From Flabesymbios commensalis (Eukaryota > Annelida > Polychaeta > Terebellida > Flabelligeridae), in assembly GCA_964017125.1 (NCBI GenBank), contig OZ024907.1, forward strand, positions 20,964,052 through 21,028,051: a stretch of 64,000 bases of DNA, in the 5' to 3' direction. The position numbers were made by a program, and so were the translations under genes. Under the pieces are notes generated by a model, which saw nothing but the letters and a program-made list of their open reading frames with translations, searched no databases and was not told the origin of the DNA. Numbering within the stretch: position 1 is the stretch's first letter; every line of letters begins with the position of its first letter. Shown here one piece after another: positions 59,101 to 64,000 of the stretch.

Positions 59101-60299
59101 TCGCCCTTACTAACTTTTTTTAAAATAGGTCAATAGTTTTTTTTTATTTCGTCGCCCTCAATAACTTTTTCAGAAATATGTCCAATGTTTTTTTTATTTT
59201 GTCGCCCTCATTGACTTTTCCAAAACTAGGTTCAATGTTTTTTTTTCCGCCTTCTCTCATTAGATTTTGGATTTTTGCTGATCTAAAACAGAGAAATTAA
59301 AACAAGTGGCCTTAGAGGTGGTTGAGTTGCAATGACAACTGTCACTTAGGTGATAAGTGACAGTTTATTAAACCTTAGGGCCTACCCTTCCACAATATAT
59401 ATGCTTCCTGATCCATCTTGAAGGGTAAAGTAGTTGCGTTTATGTTTTTAGAAAGATTTGTAGGATCTAAGAATAAAAGACTCTATGCCAACTGATTACG
59501 CAATGTGACGTCATAATTTTGAAATAATTTTGCAGTGGAAGAGTTAATATAAAACATTTTGATTTGGCATTGGTGTTTTTTAGCATAATGAAAATATATA
59601 GAAGCAAAGTGGGTATTTAATAACGCTGTATATTTAGTCAAATCTTTTGACTGGCATACAACTAAAATATTATAATATCGGATTTATGGTATCGGACAGA
59701 TATCTAATATACTTTATTACACTGATTCTCCAGGTTGAGAAATTGCTGGATGATCCTGATATGAGAACACTGTTGATGGACCCAGAAGTGATGAAGCTAC
59801 TTAGTTTGCTTAATACTAAACCAGAAGAGGCGCACAGGTGACTTCTAATTTTGTAACTCTTACAATTTGTTGATTCTGTAGGGAGGGGAGCCGATTTTCA
59901 ACAGACTATTTATTGTTCCATGAAGCTTTTAGCAAGTGAGAATTCCCATCAAAAATTTGCATTGAGATCAATTGGGATTGTAGTACTGAAAAGTACCTAG
60001 TTATTTTTCATCTACTTCACACTAATAGGTTAAGTTTAGTGTATACCTGTATTCAGTATTAGCAGATCATCTGTGTGTACCACACTTGATGATGCATTTA
60101 CTATCACAGATTATAATAGTAATCAGACAAGCTAATTTATTGATTTCAAAATATTACAATATGTCTGGTATTTCTGTTTATTTGTATGAGTATACAGTGT
60201 TGTCATGATCTTTACAGGATGATAGCAGAAGGTGATCCATCATTAAAACAGAAAATTGGCAAACTAATGGCATCAGGACTACTACAAGTACAAAGATAA
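41187..60299 (+). CDS. 326-residue protein with two STI1/DP-type domains, seven exons
   Basis: Exons 41187-41247, 51860-52026, 52145-52379, 55340-55522, 56607-56755, 59734-59837 and 60218-60299 have GT/AG edges and consistent phases. The start AAAAATGG fits initiation. Residues 1-76 are acidic (MAELGEVG; VPPLEDMLELIDQSSQL). Residues 77-154 are Lys/Pro-rich with KKGFLFG at 92-98. Residues 155-217 form one STI1-like helical domain (NPKTAMTKYNDNPEIQQFL), and 266-322 a second (DDPDMRTLL, DPEVMKLL). Such DP/NP domains occur in Hop/Sti1, Hip, ubiquilins and Rad23, where they bind clients or Hsp70. No TPR, UBL or UBA is present. A co-chaperone-like cytosolic role is my inference; I do not recognise the gene. 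The weakest join is exon 1, supported by phase, donor and composition only. Introns carry many transposons. Confidence 0.82.
41455..41535. repeat. Inverted TGTCACCAACGAC / GTCGTTGGTGACA pair
   Basis: CAGTAGATCCTGTCACCAAC is followed 40 bases later by GTCGTTGGTGACAGAAAGTC and a third related word, CGCTGGTCACAGG. It looks like one end of a DNA transposon in intron 1; the other end is not found. Confidence 0.45.
41920..42030. repeat. hAT-type end with tandem GACGCTTCAGT units
   Basis: CAGGGTTTCCCCC is a typical hAT terminus. It is followed by a tandem of about 21 bp (GACGCTTCAGTAAGTGCCGT) in nearly three copies at 41979-42029. A partner end was not found. Confidence 0.45.
42228..42330. repeat. 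Foldback family C copy in intron 1
   Basis: CCCAGCAAACACGATAG at the left and TTGGTCCATCGTCTGCAACG / CTGGCTCAACATTAAA in the core match family C. The right end has diverged. Confidence 0.55.
42331..43919. other. Intron 1 stretch without a clear gene
   Basis: The only structure noted is a short tandem of TTGTGCGC(CGC) words at about 43217-43272 and the low-complexity purine stretch after it. No exon or transposon boundary is recognised. Confidence 0.4.
43920..44330 (-). mobile_element. LINE 3' coding end in intron 1, antisense
   Basis: The minus strand reads HKLKIETGRHYRLKIP, then RTCTLCDMNSVEDKLQFLII, then CPTYKHLWDKFFP, stopping at about 44020. The C..C....ED..HFL..CP.Y pattern after a GRH...P segment is the usual C-terminal Cys motif of non-LTR retrotransposon ORF2. 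Only this end survives. The hAT-like element at 44366 begins just upstream of it, so the LINE copy is cut off there. Confidence 0.7.
44366..46192. mobile_element. 1,827-bp non-autonomous hAT element with perfect 8-bp target duplication
   Basis: The ends are CAGGGTTGGCAA and TTGCCAACCCTG, flanked on both sides by CTACAGTA (44358-44365 and 46193-46200). Eight-base duplications and CAGGG ends are diagnostic of hAT. GGGCAATAATGG-like words are iterated near both ends. No transposase is present. Inside, a block at about 44830-44940 is repeated at 45090-45190 (TTTGGGTTCTAAATGTG and AGTGCCTTTCAGTGAAA), and a family C foldback piece lies at 45420-45495. Confidence 0.9.
46193..47579. other. Intron 1 stretch with family C foldback fragments
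   Basis: Diverged family C cores lie near 47000-47095 (GACAACGCTGGCCCAGCATTAG) and 47155-47195. Otherwise no exon or element edge is recognised. Short frames at 46651-46460 and 46637-46819 show no motif. Confidence 0.4.
47580..49665 (+). pseudogene. hAT transposase remnant (ZNF862/DUF4371-like), in sense in intron 1
   Basis: Open pieces at 47844-48485, 48434-48724, 48755-49144 and 49220-49665 follow one another in order but in different frames. Visible signatures are SVMSDSSTDSS, GFGCDGASVLVGKKGGVSG, TIHCLAHCLELCF, TSPTRIGGTR, ANFKNWP and the hAT C-terminal dimerisation block LPASSAENERGFSNMKLIKS, then an acidic C-terminus ending at 49665. A BED finger would precede these but is not seen. 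At least three frame breaks exist. Upstream DNA at 47588-47680 (GGTTGTCCG, ACAGCTTTATTTC) resembles the ends of the element at 28504-30125. In family terms it cut and pasted DNA; this copy is dead. Confidence 0.85.
49666..50235. repeat. Stretch with iterated GTGGTCCC / GGGACCAC words
   Basis: Between 49780 and 50000 the word TGTGGTCCC or its complement occurs about seven times, including the perfect 16-bp palindrome GTGGTCCCGGGACCAC at 49909-49924. It lies just 3' of the hAT transposase remnant and may be its tail or a separate element. Confidence 0.45.
50540..50830 (+). repeat. Minisatellite of about 60-bp period, C-rich
   Basis: Five irregular units share CTGAAGCATTCTTCCTG, then a TCTCATAAAGCTGA-like word and a run of C. 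Unit lengths vary because of the C-runs. It lies in intron 1 of the STI1-domain gene. Confidence 0.7.
51340..51640 (+). repeat. Satellite of about 147-bp period, two units, in intron 1
   Basis: GAAACAAAATGTGCAGTTTC near 51405 and AAAACAGAATGTGAGAG near 51542 mark two units of the family seen at 23870-25200 and 57830-58680. The right edge (GGGGAATTATGGTGGCCGGC) matches the right edge of the 57.8-kb block. Confidence 0.7.
52616..53348. mobile_element. 733-bp non-autonomous hAT element, perfect ends, in intron 3
   Basis: It starts CAGGGTTCCCCACAG and ends CTGTGGGGAACCCTG, a perfect 15-bp inverted repeat. It is flanked by CTTTCTGC on both sides (52608-52615 and 53349-53356). A CGACCGGATGA word is close to both ends in sense. 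It has no transposase. The clean edges suggest a relatively recent insertion. Confidence 0.92.
53740..54055 (+). repeat. Dispersed intronic repeat, copy 1
   Basis: ATCACATTCCCCACAATATG, GATTTCAAGGTTTTACTGAAAT, AAAATGGCCGCCAT and GATATAGGACTTCAGGCC occur in the same order as at 57080-57365. The two copies lie in different introns of the same gene, in the same orientation. Confidence 0.65.
54299..54930. mobile_element. MITE with inverted GAGTATAAGTCGCACTAGCC ends
   Basis: GAGTATAAGTCGCACTAGCC followed by TCAAGATTA..GCT.AAACC at 54337-54380 is repeated inverted at 54845-54895. The CCCGGCATATAC-type outer end resembles widespread CGCATATAAGTCGCACC-type MITEs, thought to be Tc1/mariner-like. No transposase is present. 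It lies in intron 3. Confidence 0.65.
57080..57365 (+). repeat. Dispersed intronic repeat, copy 2
   Basis: It has the same ordered words as 53740-54055, such as CACATTCCCCACGATATGGA and GGACTTCAGTCCTCTTGTTG. It lies just upstream of the 147-bp satellite block, so the two may be parts of one larger element. Confidence 0.65.
57440..58690 (+). repeat. Satellite block of about 147-bp period with a lead-in segment
   Basis: AAACAAAATGT landmarks lie near 57858, 58005, 58152, 58273, 58421 and 58567, spaced about 147, 147, 121, 148 and 146 bp. Each unit has AAATGGCTGAC, TATCTGGCAAACCGTGCCAG and GGGAGGGATATGCCC. The lead-in at 57440-57730 is GC-richer and contains a duplicated CCATGGGGGGATTT word (57571 and 57701). 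The block ends in AGGGGGGGAGGATTATGGTG. Confidence 0.75.
58863..59311. mobile_element. 449-bp TIR element with TTA flanks (PIF/Harbinger-like)
   Basis: GGCCACTATG...CTCTGTTTTAGATGAGC on the left pairs with the complement of GCTGATCTAAAACAGAG... on the right, about 35 bp with a few differences. TTA lies on both sides (58860-58862 and 59312-59314). Inside, GTCGCCCTCA.T.ACTTTT is repeated three times at about 59100-59220 between T-runs. TTA duplications are typical of PIF/Harbinger; the assignment is tentative. Confidence 0.65.
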
Positions 60300-60836
60300 C
60301 AAAAGCCATTTTATGAATAACAATCCTCCTGTCCTCACGATACACTTCATGATCCCTATTTAAACTGTATCCAGTCAGATGACAAAATGAAAACATCAGC
60401 AGTATTCACTAAATCTGTTTTTTTTAAGTGCTGCATTCTTCCCTGACATATATGACATAGCTCACATCATTGCCGGCTTCTCATGAATGACGAATACCTT
60501 TATTTATTATGTATTATTATTATATAATTTACAATTGGTGTTGCATTAAGAGTTGCACTTTGATAAATGCAAGTCAATATTTTTGTTCTGAAAATAGCAG
60601 TCATAATATTATTGTATTTTTTGTGAACCATGTTTAATATTATGATCGTGGTTAGCAATCTCCATTTTAATTTATTAACATATTTTTAATAATTAACATA
60701 ATTTTGAAATTTAATTTGGTATGAAGTAGTATATCCCGCAGATCATGATTTGATTTTTTTTTAAATGTTCTGATTTTTGAGAATTTTTTCATCAACAAAA
60801 AAGAAAACCCAAACAAACCAGTTCTATGCCTAAAGG
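60300..60836 (+). other. Probable 3'-untranslated region of the STI1-domain gene
   Basis: This AT-rich DNA directly follows the stop codon. I see no unambiguous AATAAA close to the stop, so the transcript end is not placed. Confidence 0.4.
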
Positions 60837-60905
60837 GTGGTTGAATGTTAGCACAGTGTTTGACCCCATGTTAATGATGTTGGCCCAGCGTTTTAGCAGA
60901 CAATC
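60837..60905. repeat. Foldback family C fragment
   Basis: CACAGTGTTTGACCCCATGTTAATGATG, then TTGGCCCAGCG, match the left half of family C copies. The right half is missing. Confidence 0.45.
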
Positions 60906-61016
60906 AGTGCTGCATGGGAATCCTCCATCCCACACTTTTCACACGACAATAACGTCGGTAGCTTTGAAGTGGCCCGACTCCCACGATCTAAGACAGTGGG
61001 TATTTGTGGTATAAAA

Positions 61017-61124
61017 CCAGTAAACACAAAACATTTTTGTAGCATTTGTACAATGTTGAACCAACGTCGAAGAGTTTCGACCGACGTTGTACAGATTTTA
61101 TGCAAAAGTTTTGTGTTTGCTGGG
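61017..61124. mobile_element. 108-bp foldback element related to family C
   Basis: CCAGTAAACACAAAACATTT pairs with AAAAGTTTTGTGTTTGCTGG, and GTACAATGTTGAACCAACGTCG pairs with CGACCGACGTTGTAC, each read within its own arm. The whole unit folds on itself with a short loop near 61072. Confidence 0.7.
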
Positions 61125-61769
61125 AAGTGTTGTATAATGCACACATTCTTAAATTTTTTCATGATTTCTTCACATTTTTATTCTAATTTAGTAGGCAAAC
61201 AGAATTGTATGATCTTTCTAATTTTAGCACTATAGTTAAATTTCCATATATAGGAAGCTTATTCTGTTGTTTGTTTGTCTTACCCACATAATAGGCCTAA
61301 AATTGCATACCACTAAGAAAATCAAATTTATGAATATTTTTTCAACCCAATTCTTTTTATCCGTTTTTGTATACAATGTAATAAACAACTACAACAAGGT
61401 TTTTGGTCATATTTTACCGTTTATGCTAGCCTATTATATAGTGATGCATCTGCAAGGTTTAATAGGATACTGAATTTCCATGAAATAATAAAAAATAACT
61501 ACATGTATCAGCGTGAAGTGTAACAGACTTTATTTATGTTTTATTCTGATCTGAACTGCAAACAAGACGCAAATACACTTTGATAAATTAATTTAGGCCT
61601 GACAAAAAGTAATTAATAGGTCACTGTGCGCATAAAGGCTAAACTTGGCCAATTGAAACTCTTGAGGATGGTGAGACGAATCAGATGCCTTCCAATGGCA
61701 ATTGATATTATTTGTTACAACTTTTAAAATATTTTACAAATAAAAAATAAATATTAGTAAGACACATAG
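61125..61769. other. Unassigned AT-rich stretch
   Basis: No gene or repeat edge is seen. An open frame at 61267-61473 is AT-biased and lacks a motif. Confidence 0.4.
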
Positions 61770-62515
61770 TTAGACGAGTCGGACCCTATACCTACTCTGA
61801 ACCTATACCAACTCGGACCCTAGACAACCCCGGACACTACCAACTCTGACACTGATAGACGAACACGTATCCTATGCCAGCTCGGACCCCGTGATTATAT
61901 AACTAACTCGGACACTGCTTTGAACCTACTGATAGGCCCTAGATATAGGCATATTAGTTGAAAAATAATGTCAAAACCAGTCGGACCCCATGATTATATA
62001 ACCAACTCGGACCCAGCTGATAGACTATGTACAGACAGTTCTATTAGTTACATGACAACTCGTACAAACATATTTTTAATATTAAAACATTAACCTAAAA
62101 TATTATGCAAAACGTTTTAAAAAAAAAATTTATAATCGTTCCGCCTAACTTAATGATATAATTGATAAATAGCAAATACAATTTATTAATGGTAGGATAC
62201 ATAGTTGATGCCTTGTTACTTATGACTACCATTAAAGATATCCATACTATATGTTGTGTTCAATGTACTTGCAATCTTGCTTGCATACACGATGAATTGG
62301 CCTAGTAATTTTTCAACGACGGGCCACCGTCACAAAAAAAACAGTGGCTTAAAATTGTTAGTAAACTCTATTGAATTGGGTCACAGTTGGTTTTAGATGT
62401 GTCCGAACCTGTGCTGACTCGGACACTATTCTACCATTACCAAGTAGGACACAGTAGTGGACCAGCTCGGACACCCGTTTGTAGCAGGGTCCGAGTTGGT
62501 TAGGGTCCGACTTTC
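61770..62515. mobile_element. Element built around an iterated AACTCGGACCC motif
   Basis: The left end ACGAGTCGGACCCTATACC and the right end GGTTAGGGTCCGACTTTCC are inverted relatives. Between them CTCGGACC or CTCGGACA variants occur about a dozen times, clustered toward both ends (61780-62040 and 62400-62500). No coding capacity is seen. The layout resembles subterminal transposase-binding repeats. Confidence 0.55.
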
Positions 62516-63305
62516 CCCGGAACCGTTAGAATAGGTTGATAATAGGTTTTTGAATTTGGTAAATCACGTATAGGTATAGTAGGCCTATACGCAAGCAGTA
62601 TTCACCTCGTCGTGTATCACTCCCAGTAGGGTCTGTAACAGCGAGAATGAAGTCTTTATGATCCTAGTAACAAATTCCTGATGACTGTAACGCAAACTTG
62701 GTGATAGGCTACGCAAACGTGGTGATAGTTTTGTTTACAGTGTGACAACATACAAACTGATGACGGCTTAAGATGGTACGAGAACACATGATTTAGCAAT
62801 TAAATTATACAAACATGTGTAAGATATAGTTGTCCGAGTCTCCGTGTACAAAATAATATGACATATGTAATAATCAATTGTTAGTGATGTTTTGCACATA
62901 TAATGCTGATATGGTCGTTTTATGTTGTTGTTTATTTATGATAACCAAAAATATAGATTGTGAGTATTACCCATATTGTTATCTGTTATAATGGTTGTCT
63001 GTTACACTGGTGTTTGTTAGTTATCATCGTCAAAATAATGAAATACAATAAATGAATGTAACAAAGTATTAGTGATAGTGTAACAAGGTCTTCCTGATAG
63101 TCTTTGTTTATGTCACACAGTCTGGATGATAACGTTTACCTTGATAATAGGATCACAAGAAAGGATGTATCCATTATTGTCATGGAAAATTTGGTCCTGC
63201 AATAAATGTAATTAAACACACTATTATAAAGCACTCTGGAAAAAAGTTGACTGCTTTGGCCTACTCTGTCAACAGCAAGCAAATTAAAATACAAAGCATA
63301 ACGTT
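62516..63305. other. Unassigned AT-rich stretch
   Basis: GCAAAC.TGGTGATAG is repeated twice near 62692-62730. Nothing else is recognised. Confidence 0.35.
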
Positions 63306-63792
63306 TTGAAAAAGATGAATGTGATGAGACGTGTGGTGTCGCTCATGCCCATGCCTTGGTCACATTTCACAAATGGGGCCTTCCCGGGCAGTTCCCGGGC
63401 TGTCTTTGGCCGTTTTTTGGTCGTCCGCACGGGACCCGGAGAGACCCCGACCAGGTGCCGTCCATTTTTAACCCTGGGCCCCGGGTTACTTTTAATTCTA
63501 ACTTAAAAGGCGAGAAATATACCACGTATCAAGCCTGTGAACAGTCCGGCAGTGACTCGGCGGGGCCCCTGTCGGGATCCTCCAGGAAAACAGGGAATAA
63601 TTTTTGAGGGACAGCACGCAGGGTACCTGCACGGCCCCCCGTACGGGACCCTGGCGGGAGCCTATGGGATCCTGACTTGACTTGTAGGGGACCTGGGTGG
63701 AGTTCCGCCGGTGCCTTCAGGATGTCCGAGCGAGTCCCGGTCGGGACCATTGTATGATTTCCAGGGGGATACACAGTTACAGAGAGACGCAT
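63306..63792. other. GC-rich patch with repeated GGGACC / GGGATCC words
   Basis: This segment is much richer in G+C than its surroundings. It contains many GGGACC, CCCGGGC and GGGATCC words on both strands. Open frames exist on both strands (for example 63356-63607 plus and 63792-63529 minus), but they overlap and show no known motif. It may be a repeat or a small CpG-rich element. Confidence 0.4.
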
Positions 63793-64000
63793 TTATCAAT
63801 GTTCTATCAATCAATCCATCAATAAATTAATCAACCAATTTAGGCTGACTTGAATCAACTTACATCACAAAATTTATACAAGTAGCCCATTCTTTCATTT
63901 TCCTTACATTTGTGGATATCAATTGAAGAGCCAACACTGTGCAAAATTTCGTGGATCAGCCACGGATCCATCCTGCTATAAAGTTTGAAGTAGGCTTATT

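Overview
The window reads as an AT-rich, intron-rich animal genome, most likely a marine invertebrate. The evidence is spliced genes with GT/AG introns of 0.1-10.6 kb, degenerate LINEs of several kinds, many short non-autonomous DNA transposons, and frequent AGGCCTA words. I cannot choose between mollusc, echinoderm or another lineage from sequence alone. There are no bacterial operons, CRISPR arrays, rRNA genes or convincing tRNA genes. I saw no LTR pair and no capsid or envelope gene.

Two host genes can be built exon by exon. (1) A DDX18/Has1-type DEAD-box RNA helicase lies on the minus strand at 27070-18559. Ten coding exons with matching phases give 512 residues, from a short Lys-rich N-terminus through an Asp/Glu tract, RecA domain 1 and most of RecA domain 2. 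The exons for motif VI (HRxGRxxR) and the C-terminal domain are not recognisable in the remaining 18.5 kb. (2) A gene on the plus strand at 41187-60299 has seven exons and encodes 326 residues. It has two STI1/DP-type helical domains and no TPR, and looks like a small co-chaperone-like protein that I cannot name. Its 10.6-kb first intron holds a LINE end, a non-autonomous hAT element and a broken hAT transposase.

Layout. 1-1.1 kb: LINE 3' ends. 2.9-5.04 kb: three near-identical 490-bp terminal-inverted-repeat elements, two of which seem to have moved as a composite. 6.6-9.5 kb: a 42-bp minisatellite with 294-bp and 672-bp higher-order structure. 9.9-16.7 kb: a cluster of foldback repeats. 18.0-18.2 kb: a large cruciform. 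18.5-27.1 kb: the DDX18 gene, with a 147-bp-period degenerate satellite in intron 2. 28.5-31.5 kb: nested and adjacent hAT-like and other TIR elements. 31.8-35.4 kb: LINE scraps. 35.7-40.7 kb: a long-TIR element holding a PHD/transposase remnant and a LINE reverse transcriptase. 41.2-60.3 kb: the STI1-domain gene with its transposon-filled introns. 60.8-64 kb: foldbacks, an element built from an iterated TCGGAC motif, and a GC-rich patch.

The main theme is repeat biology. Several families of hairpins, foldbacks and iterated subterminal motifs recur across the window and are not explained by the two genes. Most other open frames are chance or lie inside repeats. All family assignments come from reading the sequence; no database search was possible.
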